Part shown: positions 18,135 to 26,557 of the stretch, piece after piece
How the letters are laid out: each line of letters opens with the position of its first letter
How positions within the stretch are numbered: position 1 is the first letter of the stretch
Source of the DNA: Ignavibacteria bacterium
GTDB lineage: Bacteria > Bacteroidota > Ignavibacteria > Tepidaquicellales > Tepidaquicellaceae
Assembly: GCA_019187405.1 (NCBI GenBank)
Contig: JABAQZ010000002.1
Span: 1 to 64,000, forward strand
Length of the DNA stretch: 64,000 nucleotides
Reading direction: 5' to 3'
Notes under the pieces: model-generated
What the model was told of the DNA's origin: nothing
Databases searched by the model: none
Seen by the model: the letters and a program-made list of their open reading frames with translations, nothing else
Made by a program: the position numbers and the translations under genes

Positions 18135-19408
18135 CAGCTTTTTGCCGGTAATATTTTTGATATTACTTCGCCGAATCCAACTTTAAAACCATCGCCCTGA
18201 CAATAGCCTGTCATACATATTTCATCACCATCCTGTAAAAATTTTCTTTCTTCGCCGCTTGTAAGTTTAATTGGATTCTGACCTCTCCAGGTAAGCTCAA
18301 GCATGCTTCCGAAAGAAGATTTATCAGGTCCGCTGATTGTTCCGGAGGCTAAAAGATCTCCTGATTGCATGTTGCAACCCGTTATTGTATGATGAGCAAG
18401 CTGCTGGCAAATATCCCAATACAAATATTTAAAATTGGATTTTGAAATTACCTGAAACTCATTCATTTTTTCAGATCTAATCTTAACTTCCAGTAAAATG
18501 TCATAAGCATGATTTTCAACGCTTCTGAGATAGGGGAGAGGCTCAGGATCCTGCTTTATCTTTTCAGCTTTGAATGGCTCAAGTGCATCAAGTGTTACGA
18601 TCCATGGAGATATTGAAGTTGCGAAATTTTTTGAAAGAAATGGTCCAAGCGGAACATACTCCCATTTTTGAATGTCTCTTGCGCTCCAGTCATTTACAAG
18701 TACCATTCCGAAAATATGTTCCGACGCTCTGTTTACCGGTATCGGATCTCCATGATTATTTCCTTTTGAAATGAAAAAACCGGTTTCAAGCTCAAAATCA
18801 AGAAGCTTTGACGGCCCAAAAACCGGCAGTTGTTCATCATCATTTTTTGTTTGGCCTTTGGGTCTAATGATGTCTGTTCCACTGATGATTACCGAACTTG
18901 CTCTTCCGTGATAAGCTACAGGTAAATGAACCCAGTTTGGCATCAGAGCATTTTCCTTACCTCTGAACATAATTCCGACATTCGTCGCATGTTCCTTAGA
19001 TGAATAAAAATCTGTATAGTTACCTATATCAACCGGAAGACACATCTTTATTTCACTTTTATGATGCAGACATTCGTTAAGTAATGAATCATCATCTTTA
19101 ATGATATTACAACTTTCATCAAACAATTTTTGAATCTCTCTTCTTATTTGTGATACGGTATTGTTTCCCAGAGACATAAACTTGTTGAGTGTTAATTCCT
19201 TAAATACATTATTTCCGGAAAGTATATCATTAAAAAAACCTCTTGATTCCAGTACAGTAAGGTCAATTATCTTATCGCCAATGATTGTGCAAGCGCGTGA
19301 AGGACGCTTGTCACCTGATTTAAATATTCCAAAAGGTATATTTTGAATGGGAAAATGAGAATCACTGTCTGCATAGATGAATGATTTGCGGATAAAATTA
19401 TCTGTCAT
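18134..19408 (-). CDS. fahA: Fumarylacetoacetase
   Basis: A 424-residue enzyme cleaving 4-fumarylacetoacetate to fumarate and acetoacetate, the last step of tyrosine/homogentisate breakdown. It has the full-length FAH layout rather than the short FAH-fold type: an N-terminal SH3-like part (NIPFGIFKSGDKRPSRACT) and then catalytic/metal segments DFYSSKEHATNVGIMFRG, 'VAYHGRASSVIISG', 'LDFELETGFFI' and 'VLVNDWSARDIQKWEYVPLG'. No homogentisate dioxygenase or isomerase gene is in the window. It sits 2 bases after the unknown gene upstream and overlaps the lipoprotein gene by one base. Confidence 0.95.
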   Translation of the reverse strand: MTDNFIRKSFIYADSDSHFPIQNIPFGIFKSGDKRPSRACTIIGDKIIDLTVLESRGFFNDILSGNNVFKELTLNKFMSLGNNTVSQIRREIQKLFDESCNIIKDDDSLLNECLHHKSEIKMCLPVDIGNYTDFYSSKEHATNVGIMFRGKENALMPNWVHLPVAYHGRASSVIISGTDIIRPKGQTKNDDEQLPVFGPSKLLDFELETGFFISKGNNHGDPIPVNRASEHIFGMVLVNDWSARDIQKWEYVPLGPFLSKNFATSISPWIVTLDALEPFKAEKIKQDPEPLPYLRSVENHAYDILLEVKIRSEKMNEFQVISKSNFKYLYWDICQQLAHHTITGCNMQSGDLLASGTISGPDKSSFGSMLELTWRGQNPIKLTSGEERKFLQDGDEICMTGYCQGDGFKVGFGEVISKILPAKS

Positions 19409-19410
19409 TT

Positions 19411-20388
19411 TTATAATAGAAGTTTAAGCTTTTTTAAATCGGCTATTGGTTCGTCAAAACTACAGCTCCCGAATGATATCATTATATTATTTCTTGCTAA
19501 CTCAATTTCATCAATGCTGATTTTCCAATCTTTCCAGGAAAAACTATCCGTTGAGAAAACAAATTTGTTACCGTCGATTTCGTTAATGATTTCTTTCATG
19601 CCGTTGATTGAAAGATTATGTCTGTATGCAATCAGCCCAGCGCAGAAAACATTTATAAAACCGTGCATGATAGTCCTTAATTCATAATCATAATGTCTAA
19701 ACGGATGATGAAGTCCGGCTGTACATTTCATTTTAACATTTCGATCAATGCATTCTTTAATCGAATAAGCTATCTGCTCCGAAGAGGGGAACATCTCGGG
19801 AGTAACTCCGCCAGTTCTTAGTTTAAAACCGGTATTAGGCTTGTTTAAATTATGTTCATTAATTCCGTTTATTATTTTTTTTAAAGAACTTTTCCAGTCA
19901 CCATCCAGATAACCTTCCAGAAAAATAAAACTGTTTTCGGAAATCTCTTGGGTTACAATATCCGATACTCTTTCCGAAAACTCAAATGTATATGACTCTT
20001 TATGATTTTTAATAACTTCTGCAGGAATTTTAATTTCAAATACTTCTGCATTTACCGATTCTTTAAACTTGATGCTGAATTTTCTAACTGCTTTAAGTGA
20101 ATTGGTAAGCAATTCATAATAACTTGTTTCAGCTGAACCAGTTTCGGGTATAATCGAAAGCAGAATATTTCTTTCATTAACAAACAGGCTATCTATTAAA
20201 TTTTCAAGTTCATTAAGCAAACCTGCAGGAATAATAAATCTGGATAAAATACTGCAATAATTCGAATTTTTATATCTTATATAATTTTCAAATGCGGTTT
20301 TCAAATCAAGTTTAGCCGGTGGAAAAAGTCCTGCATAATCAATGATTCCGCTGCAAAACGAATTAACACTTTTTATTTGAATATCCAT
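19411..20388 (-). CDS. Unknown conserved-looking protein with 'DYAGLFPPA' motif
   Basis: About 325 residues from the ATG at 20388 (MDIQIKSVNSF). An in-frame TTG at 20421 would add 11 residues but looks less likely. The N-terminal CSGIIDYAGLFPPAKLDL motif is one I have seen in uncharacterised proteins of several phyla, but I cannot assign a function. The C-terminal half (FKLRTGGVTPEMFPS, MKCTAGLHHPFRHYDYE) has alternating beta/alpha segments suggestive of a TIM-barrel-like enzyme. Two bases separate it from fahA, so a role with FAH or a related hydrolytic pathway is plausible but unproven. Confidence 0.7.
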   Translation of the reverse strand: MDIQIKSVNSFCSGIIDYAGLFPPAKLDLKTAFENYIRYKNSNYCSILSRFIIPAGLLNELENLIDSLFVNERNILLSIIPETGSAETSYYELLTNSLKAVRKFSIKFKESVNAEVFEIKIPAEVIKNHKESYTFEFSERVSDIVTQEISENSFIFLEGYLDGDWKSSLKKIINGINEHNLNKPNTGFKLRTGGVTPEMFPSSEQIAYSIKECIDRNVKMKCTAGLHHPFRHYDYELRTIMHGFINVFCAGLIAYRHNLSINGMKEIINEIDGNKFVFSTDSFSWKDWKISIDEIELARNNIMISFGSCSFDEPIADLKKLKLLL

Positions 20389-20574
20389 AATTCTATTATT
20401 TTGATTAACATAAACAATCAATTAATTTAAAAAAATTTACTAATTTTTATCTTTAACTATTGTAGTTGACCTGAGTGAATTGATTTGAAAGGGAATATCT
20501 ATAAGATTAGTAGAAACACTCGCACGTAATTCAGAATATAATCAACTTTACATAATATGTATTATATAACTCGT

Positions 20575-21174
20575 TTAGACACTTTTAGTAATCTTGTTAA
20601 GCAAATTTATTGCTTTTTTATGATTATGAAGTCCGGCAGCTGGCTTTATAAAATTAAGTACATCTTTAATCTGCTTTTTATTGTAATTTAAATTTAAACA
20701 TCCTTTGATGTGAGAATAAAGCTGATTTTCAAAATAACGTGAAGTTAATATTGAAATATTGATCAACTCTCTTACATTAAGAGGCAAAGCTTTTCTTCCA
20801 AGCACCTTGCCGTAACCTTCGATAATCATCCATTTTTTCAATTCAGGGCTTACAAATGACATATTTGAAATTAACTTTTTATAATTCGATTTATAAATTA
20901 ACTTGCAATTTAAGACTCCTGATAAACTGTATTTTTTGAGATCATATTTATGATAATTAATTTTTAGATTTCCAAAATGTTTTTTAAATATTTTTAGAGT
21001 TTCTATAACAACGGGAAATCCGCAAAATAAATAAGCCTGTAATATGGCTTCATAAATTTGTCTGGGTTTTATTGAAGAGTTTTTTAGCTTAATAATAGTT
21101 AATTCAGCTTTTGTCATATCATCCTTTGCTAAATAAGCCGACAAAAGACAAAGATTAAGTAAATCTTCGTTCAT
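20575..21174 (-). CDS. Carboxymuconolactone decarboxylase-family protein
   Basis: 199 residues. The C-terminal half matches the CMD/AhpD fold: 'GYGKVLGRKALPLNVRELI', then 'NQLYSHIKGCLNLNYNKKQI'. The CxxC redox pair of AhpD is absent, and the 'xxQLxSHIxGxLN' pattern is closer to the PcaC (4-carboxymuconolactone decarboxylase) type. The N-terminal half (about 90 residues, 'YEAILQAYLFCGFPVVIETL') may be a second, degenerate copy of the fold. The substrate is unknown. Its ATG is only 14 bases from the divergent lptF-like start. Confidence 0.75.
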   Translation of the reverse strand: MNEDLLNLCLLSAYLAKDDMTKAELTIIKLKNSSIKPRQIYEAILQAYLFCGFPVVIETLKIFKKHFGNLKINYHKYDLKKYSLSGVLNCKLIYKSNYKKLISNMSFVSPELKKWMIIEGYGKVLGRKALPLNVRELINISILTSRYFENQLYSHIKGCLNLNYNKKQIKDVLNFIKPAAGLHNHKKAINLLNKITKSV

Positions 21175-21188
21175 AATATTAAGATAAT

Positions 21189-22310
21189 TTGAAAATTTTA
21201 GATAAATACATTCTTATACAATTTCTAAAAAATTTTTCCTTTGGAATTCTTTCCTTTGTGTTAATTTTCATTCTTGTAGATTTATTTGAGAATTTGGATA
21301 AATTTATAGATAATAATTTAAATATTGAAGCTATATTGAAGTATTATATATACTTTATACCTGAAATCCTTAAGTTAATTACACCTGTTGCAATGCTACT
21401 TGCAACTTTGTTTACAATCAGCAGATTTAATACATATTCGGAAATGACAGCAATTAATTCCTCAGGTATTAGTTTATTGAGAATATCCGTTCCCCTATTG
21501 ATTTTCGGATTGCTGATTACCTTGTTTTCAATTTACTTTAACGGCTGGATAGTACCAAAGTCCAATTCTTTGAAATTGAATTTTGAACGGACTTATTTAA
21601 AAAAAAATATTATACCCGGCACTGTGCAGAATTTACATATTCAGGATTCTGACAGCAGAATACTTGTAATTGGAAGTTATAATGAAAGTGATAAGTCAGG
21701 GGTAAACGTATCTTATCAGATATTTGATAAATCAGATCCTTCAATGCTGCTTTCGAGATACGATATCAAAAAAATGATTTGGGACTCTATTAAATCAGAC
21801 TGGAGATTAATGAACATAATAAAAAGAGAATTTGATACCTCAAATACAGAGAAGCTAAAAACTATGGATACATTATTTGCATCAGAAATTCCTGAAATAC
21901 AAAAAATCTACATTACACCGTCTCAAATTATTAGAAAACAGATGAAACCGGATGAAATCATGCTTCCGGATCTCAAAGAATTTATTGATACCATGGAAGA
22001 AAGCGGACAGACAGTTGTAAGAGCTAAAGTTGACTACTATTCTAAAATTTCCTTCCCCTTCGCAAACATCATTACTATACTATTTGGAATTTCCTATAAT
22101 TCACATAAAAGAAAAGGCAGCGCAGCTCTTCAATTCGGCATAAGCATATTAATTACATTTATTTATCTTGGCTTCATAAAAATATCACAGACTTTCGGAT
22201 ACAACGGCGACTTTAATCCCCTGCTTACTGCATGGCTTGCAAATATTGTTTTCTTTTTGATTTCTCTTGGAATATTATTCAGAGAAAATATTCTTAAAAA
22301 AACTAATTGA
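21189..22310 (+). CDS. LptF/LptG-family permease
   Basis: A 373-residue YjgP/YjgQ protein. The N-terminus 'MKILDKYILIQFLKNFSFG' is typical of the family; three membrane helices lie in the first ~130 residues, a periplasmic beta-jellyroll-like domain in the middle, and three helices at the end (from about 280). LptF and LptG form the membrane part of the LPS-extracting ABC transporter with LptB, so it implies an LPS-type outer membrane. It cannot be assigned to F or G from sequence alone. The start is TTG at 21189. Its stop overlaps the convergent DUF3467 gene by 8 bases. Confidence 0.88.
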   Translation: MKILDKYILIQFLKNFSFGILSFVLIFILVDLFENLDKFIDNNLNIEAILKYYIYFIPEILKLITPVAMLLATLFTISRFNTYSEMTAINSSGISLLRISVPLLIFGLLITLFSIYFNGWIVPKSNSLKLNFERTYLKKNIIPGTVQNLHIQDSDSRILVIGSYNESDKSGVNVSYQIFDKSDPSMLLSRYDIKKMIWDSIKSDWRLMNIIKREFDTSNTEKLKTMDTLFASEIPEIQKIYITPSQIIRKQMKPDEIMLPDLKEFIDTMEESGQTVVRAKVDYYSKISFPFANIITILFGISYNSHKRKGSAALQFGISILITFIYLGFIKISQTFGYNGDFNPLLTAWLANIVFFLISLGILFRENILKKTN

Positions 22311-22647
22311 TTTTCTCTTCCTTTGGTTTAACGGGAATCTGAAACCCCATTCCCCCGCTGTTTGGATCATTGTGAATAACTATTTCGCCGTATTGATTTT
22401 CAAATCTTTGAATATTTTCCTTCATTGCATTCAGAAAAAGCTTTGTATGCTGCGGAGTCATTATTATTCTTGAATGAACTTTTGCTTTTGGAACACCGGG
22501 GAAAATTCTGGTGAAATCAATTATAAATTCTGCCGGTGAATGAGAAATAATTGCAAGATTGGAATATGTTCCCTCTGCTTCTGTTTCACCGAGTTCAATG
22601 TTAATCTGCTGAGGCTGAAGTGTTTTATCAGTTTTATCTTTTTCCAT
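22303..22647 (-). CDS. DUF3467 family protein
   Basis: About 114 residues from the ATG at 22647 (MEKDKTDKTLQPQQ). A longer frame to 22701 adds 18 unconvincing residues. The pattern 'INIELGETEAEGTYSNLAI', 'HSPAEFIIDFTRIFPG' and 'AKVHSRIIMTPQHTKLFL' matches DUF3467, a small soluble family widespread in Bacteroidota/Chlorobiota and others, without assigned function. It reads convergently into the LptF/G gene. Confidence 0.85.
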   Translation of the reverse strand: MEKDKTDKTLQPQQINIELGETEAEGTYSNLAIISHSPAEFIIDFTRIFPGVPKAKVHSRIIMTPQHTKLFLNAMKENIQRFENQYGEIVIHNDPNSGGMGFQIPVKPKEEKIN

Positions 22648-22828
22648 TATATTTTTTATATTTACTTTATTCAAAATACTCTTTAATAAAAGAAATATCA
22701 AACTAAAATAATTATTACAAAAGTTAATCTAAAAACAGCAGGAATGCATTATAAGCTGAATTTATATTCTTGAATAAACTGACTTTAATAATTAATTTTG
22801 CTTTAAAATTTAAATTAAAAATCAAATA

Positions 22829-23752
22829 ATGAGTTTACTTGTAATAGGTTCTTTAGCTCTTGATACAATAGAAACGCCGTTTGGAAAAGCAGAAAGAACA
22901 TTGGGGGGTTCTGCAACTTTCATTTCTACTTCTGCCAGTTATTTCGTTAATCCGGTTAGACTTGTAGGCATTGTGGGTTATGACTTTCCTAAGGAAGAAT
23001 TAGAATTTTTAAAATCAAAAGGGATAGATATTTCCGGTCTTGAAATTTCTGAAAACAAAAAAACATTTCATTGGCATGGTAAATATGATTTCGACCTGAA
23101 TACCAGAGATACTTTGGTGACGGAATTAAATGCATTCGAAACTTTTGATCCTGTAATTTCGGAAAAATTCAGAAAAAGTGAATATGTATGTCTTGGTAAT
23201 CTAATCCCCTCTCTTCAAAAGAAAATCATCAAGCAAATTGAAAACCCAAAGTTAATAATGTGCGATACAATGAACTTCTGGATCAGCGGAGCTTATGATG
23301 ACCTGCTTGAAATATTAAAACTTGTGAATTTACTCGTTATCAATGACAGCGAAGCAAGAGAATTATCAAAAGAATATAATCTTGTAACTGCTGCTAAAAG
23401 AATAATGGAAATGGGACCGCAAATTCTAATAATTAAAAAAGGCGAGCACGGCGCTTTACTCTTTAAAGGTGACATGATATTTTCAGCGCCAGCTTTTCCG
23501 TTAGAAAAAGTTTTTGATCCTACCGGAGCAGGAGACACTTTTGCAGGAGGATTAATGGGCTGGCTTGCAAAGACAAATGACCTTTCAGAAAAAAATTTAA
23601 AACTTGCTGTTATTTACGGAAGTACAATGGCTTCTCTGGCAGTAGAAAAATTTTCACTTGACGGAATTAGAAATCTCCCGCACGCTGAAATTATGTCAAG
23701 GTTTGCTGAATTCAAAAAACTGACACATTTTGAAGAAATAAGTCTGGTTTAA
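22829..23752 (+). CDS. PfkB-family carbohydrate/nucleoside kinase
   Basis: A 307-residue ribokinase-fold kinase. The N-terminal 'VIGSLALDTIETPFG' and 'LGGSATFISTSASYF' bind substrate, and the C-terminal 'DPTGAGDTFAGGLMGWL' carries the anion hole and catalytic Asp. 'MCDTMNFWISGAYDDLLEIL' and 'NDSEARELS' are typical of a subgroup often annotated as sugar kinase. The phosphorylated substrate cannot be named. It is followed 33 bases later by recO. Confidence 0.85.
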   Translation: MSLLVIGSLALDTIETPFGKAERTLGGSATFISTSASYFVNPVRLVGIVGYDFPKEELEFLKSKGIDISGLEISENKKTFHWHGKYDFDLNTRDTLVTELNAFETFDPVISEKFRKSEYVCLGNLIPSLQKKIIKQIENPKLIMCDTMNFWISGAYDDLLEILKLVNLLVINDSEARELSKEYNLVTAAKRIMEMGPQILIIKKGEHGALLFKGDMIFSAPAFPLEKVFDPTGAGDTFAGGLMGWLAKTNDLSEKNLKLAVIYGSTMASLAVEKFSLDGIRNLPHAEIMSRFAEFKKLTHFEEISLV

Positions 23753-23785
23753 AATACTTCGAAACTTAATAAATTTTAAAATCGT

Positions 23786-24478
23786 ATGCCGATTGTAAAG
23801 ACAGATGCTTTTGTACTTAAAAGTTTTAAATTCAGGGATACGAGTAAAATTGTAACTTTATTTACAAAAGAATTAGGCAAACTAAGTGCAATTATAAAAG
23901 GGGTGAGAAAATTTAATTCAGGTAAATGCGGTGTTCTTGAAACAATGAATTATATTAATACTGTCATTTATTTTAAAGAAAACAGAGATTTGCAGTTTAT
24001 ATCTTCGGCAGAGTATAAAACTTCTTATCCCGAAATCATTAAGGATTTAGATAGAATAAAGACTACATACAGAATTTTGGATATTGTTAACAAAACAATC
24101 CCGGAAAATGAAAAACATTATGAACTGTTTGATTTGATGAAAAGTTGTTTGGAAACTTTGAACAACAGTATTTACAACTGCATGCTTACATATATTTTTT
24201 TTCAAAAGGAACTCTTGATTCATCTTGGTATCAGACCTTACAATTTCGAAGACAGTAATGAAATTGAAACTTTTTTACGGAATATTGAATTAAATCAACA
24301 GAAACTTTTAAAGGACTTTTTGTACTTATCCGATTTGAAGGAAACAAAGGGAATTGAAATTGACCCGCTCGACGCACTGAAAATAGCAGATGTTTTGGAT
24401 AGATATATTTTATTTAATCTGCATGGAGTGAAAAAATTTGATTCAAGAAGAATAATATCTGAGTTAAATCAAATATGA
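23786..24478 (+). CDS. recO: DNA repair protein RecO
   Basis: A 230-residue RecO, with an N-terminal OB fold ('VKTDAFVLKSFKFRDTSKIV', 'FTKELGKLSAIIKGVRK') and a helical C-terminal part. RecO loads RecA onto SSB-coated DNA with RecR. The zinc-finger cysteines found in many RecO C-terminal domains are not apparent here, as in some other Bacteroidota. Length is normal. It probably shares a transcript with the PfkB kinase; htrA follows after 58 bases. Confidence 0.88.
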   Translation: MPIVKTDAFVLKSFKFRDTSKIVTLFTKELGKLSAIIKGVRKFNSGKCGVLETMNYINTVIYFKENRDLQFISSAEYKTSYPEIIKDLDRIKTTYRILDIVNKTIPENEKHYELFDLMKSCLETLNNSIYNCMLTYIFFQKELLIHLGIRPYNFEDSNEIETFLRNIELNQQKLLKDFLYLSDLKETKGIEIDPLDALKIADVLDRYILFNLHGVKKFDSRRIISELNQI

Positions 24479-24522
24479 AAAAGGAATTTCATAAAAAATT
24501 TAAAAATTTAAAATTAATATAC

Positions 24523-24536
24523 AGGAGAAATAAGCT
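24523..24536 (+). promoter_or_regulatory. Shine-Dalgarno site of htrA
   Basis: AGGAG at 24523-24527 with a 9-base spacer to ATG 24537. It is one of the few clear SD motifs in the window and suggests htrA uses canonical 30S recruitment, unlike most neighbours. Confidence 0.6.
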
Positions 24537-26015
24537 ATGTCAAAAAAAGCAATAATATTTGCTGGACTATTAGTCGTTGCAGCTCTGTCATTTGGAGGTT
24601 TGCTGATTGCAAATTTCGGCAGCGTAAAACAGATTGTAGCAAGTTCGCAAATAGATTTTAAGACAACACCGCCTATACAAAATCCAAATCCTCAATTACA
24701 GAGTCTGAACGACGCATTCGTTGAGATTTCAAAGACAATTACGCCAACAGTTGCATATATAGAAACAATTACAACCGGACAGGGAAACATGGAAAATGAA
24801 GAATTCCCTTTCAACTTTGGTAATCCGGGAGGTAAAAGCAGCGGCTCAGGAATAATCATAAGCAAGGACGGTTACATTGTCACTAATAATCACGTAGTTA
24901 AAGATGCCAAAGAAGATGGTATAAAAGTATTGCTGACAGATAAAAGAGAATTCAATGCAAAGCTGATTGGTGTTGATCCAAACACTGATGTAGCAGTGAT
25001 TAAAGTAGAATCCAATGATCTTCCTGAAGCAACTATTGGAAATTCTGATAATGTACAAGTAGGACAATGGGTTGTAGCAATCGGTAATCCATTGGGATTA
25101 AACAGTACTGTAACTGCAGGAATTGTTTCTGCATTGGGAAGAAACATTCAGCTTGGAGGCGACAGTTATGCAATTAATAATTTCATTCAGACTGATGCTG
25201 CCATCAATCCCGGAAACAGCGGTGGAGCATTGGTGGACATAAATGGTTCTGTAATAGGAATAAACACTGCTATAAAAACAACCAGTGGATATTATCAGGG
25301 TTATGGCTTTGCAATTCCCATTAATCTTGTTAAAAATGTTGCTGCGGAATTGATAAAAAACGGGAAGATCTCAAGAGGATATATTGGAGTTTCAATAGCG
25401 GATATTGATACAAAATCTGCCAAAGGGCTTGGACTCGATAAAGCTAAAGGTGTTTTAATTCAGGATGTACTTAAAGGCGGAGCCGGAGATGAAGCAGGAT
25501 TAAAAACTGGCGATGTTATACTATCTGTTGACGGTAAGGAAGTCAATGCAGCAAATGAACTTCAGACAATTATTGGATCTCACAGACCCGGCGATGAAGT
25601 ATCTTTAAGCATTTTCAGGGATGGCAGTACGCAAAATAAAGTTGTAAAATTGAAACCCAGAAATGAATCATCATCGGGATTAGCCGAAAATACAAAACCG
25701 AATGAAAGCTCAAATGAATTAACTTCAAAATCATTTGAATCAATAGGAATTTCGGTTTCAGAACTTCCGGGAAATATGAAAGAAAAATATAATACGGAAA
25801 ACGGCATTATTATTAACTCTATAAACAGAATTTCTGAAGGATTTGAAAGAGGATTAAGAGAAGGTATGGTTATTGTTGAAGCTGATAAGGAAAAAGTCAA
25901 TAATGTCGAAGATTTCAATTCTTTAATTTCAAAAAAATCAAAGGGAGATACGCTGGTTTTAAAAGTAAAAACTCCCGACGGTAATACAAGGCTTGTAGTT
26001 CTGGAAATACAATAA
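24537..26015 (+). CDS. degP: Do/HtrA-type periplasmic serine protease
   Basis: A 492-residue protein with an N-terminal hydrophobic signal/anchor (residues 4-27). The chymotrypsin-like triad is His in TNNHVVKDA (about 119), Asp in PNTDVAVIKV (about 149) and Ser in NPGNSGGALV (about 227). PDZ1 follows at about 275-375 (YIGVSIADIDTKSAKGLGL) and PDZ2 at about 400-490. It would degrade or refold misfolded envelope proteins in the periplasm. It starts after a clear SD and ends before the hairpin at 26025-26060, so it looks like an independent unit. Confidence 0.95.
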   Translation: MSKKAIIFAGLLVVAALSFGGLLIANFGSVKQIVASSQIDFKTTPPIQNPNPQLQSLNDAFVEISKTITPTVAYIETITTGQGNMENEEFPFNFGNPGGKSSGSGIIISKDGYIVTNNHVVKDAKEDGIKVLLTDKREFNAKLIGVDPNTDVAVIKVESNDLPEATIGNSDNVQVGQWVVAIGNPLGLNSTVTAGIVSALGRNIQLGGDSYAINNFIQTDAAINPGNSGGALVDINGSVIGINTAIKTTSGYYQGYGFAIPINLVKNVAAELIKNGKISRGYIGVSIADIDTKSAKGLGLDKAKGVLIQDVLKGGAGDEAGLKTGDVILSVDGKEVNAANELQTIIGSHRPGDEVSLSIFRDGSTQNKVVKLKPRNESSSGLAENTKPNESSNELTSKSFESIGISVSELPGNMKEKYNTENGIIINSINRISEGFERGLREGMVIVEADKEKVNNVEDFNSLISKKSKGDTLVLKVKTPDGNTRLVVLEIQ

Positions 26016-26024
26016 ATTATTGAT

Positions 26025-26060
26025 AAAATTCCGGGAGATTGCAATTACTTCCGGAATTTT
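26025..26060 (+). terminator. Terminator hairpin after htrA
   Basis: A perfect 10-bp stem, AAAATTCCGG (26025-26034) with CCGGAATTTT (26051-26060), is extendable by three inner pairs (one G-T). It begins 10 bases after the htrA stop. The downstream T run is only the TTTT in the arm, so efficiency is uncertain. Confidence 0.65.
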
Positions 26061-26120
26061 CATAGTTATCAAAAAAAATGTTGATTTTATAAAATGAAAA
26101 GTTTAATTTTGTATAAGAAT

Positions 26121-26522
26121 ATGAGGATTAGGAAATTTAACATATTAATTATTTTATTAATGGTTTTCAGTTTTGGTATAAATATTTATGCCGGTACTCA
26201 AGATCATTTAAATTCCGCATCGGATGGTTTCGGTTCGGGTGTAAAATCGGGAAACTCCGAAGATTACAAATTATACCAAAACTTTCCCAATCCTTTTAAT
26301 CCTGCCACGATTATCAGTTACAAGATAAATCAAAGCGGGTTTGTGTCATTAAAAGTCTATAACTTAGTCGGACAGGTAGTAACAGTACTTGTTAATGAAA
26401 ATCAAGAAGCAGGTACATACAGTACACAATTTGATGCTTCTGAATTATCAGCAGGTATTTATCTGTATAAATTACAGATAAACGGTTTTACTTCTGTCAA
26501 AAGAATGACTCTCATTAAATAG
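26121..26522 (+). CDS. Small T9SS-type A sorting-domain protein with minimal passenger
   Basis: About 133 residues from ATG 26121 (an ATG at 26094 adds 9). It has an N-terminal signal peptide of about 25 residues (hydrophobic 'ILIILLMVFSFGINIYAG') and then only about 30 residues of Ser/Gly/Asp-rich linker. The remaining ~80 residues are a complete type IX sorting domain, from NFPNPFNPATIISY through 'VYNLVGQVVTVLVN' and 'SAGIYLYKLQINGF' to the terminal KRMTLIK. Such domains direct secretion through T9SS and are normally attached to a larger passenger. It may be a degenerate or minimal cargo. Confidence 0.85.
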   Translation: MRIRKFNILIILLMVFSFGINIYAGTQDHLNSASDGFGSGVKSGNSEDYKLYQNFPNPFNPATIISYKINQSGFVSLKVYNLVGQVVTVLVNENQEAGTYSTQFDASELSAGIYLYKLQINGFTSVKRMTLIK

Positions 26523-26557
26523 TTTTTCCATTAATTATTACGGTTTAAAAAGCATAG

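Noticed and set aside
20552-20565. ATAATA-TG-TATTAT inverted repeat after the CMD gene
   Set aside because: Short, pure A/T, with no T tract on the relevant strand; expected by chance at this composition.
20575-21174. CMD-family protein as an AhpD-type peroxidase partner
   Set aside because: The CxxC catalytic pair is absent; the pattern fits the PcaC-like branch.
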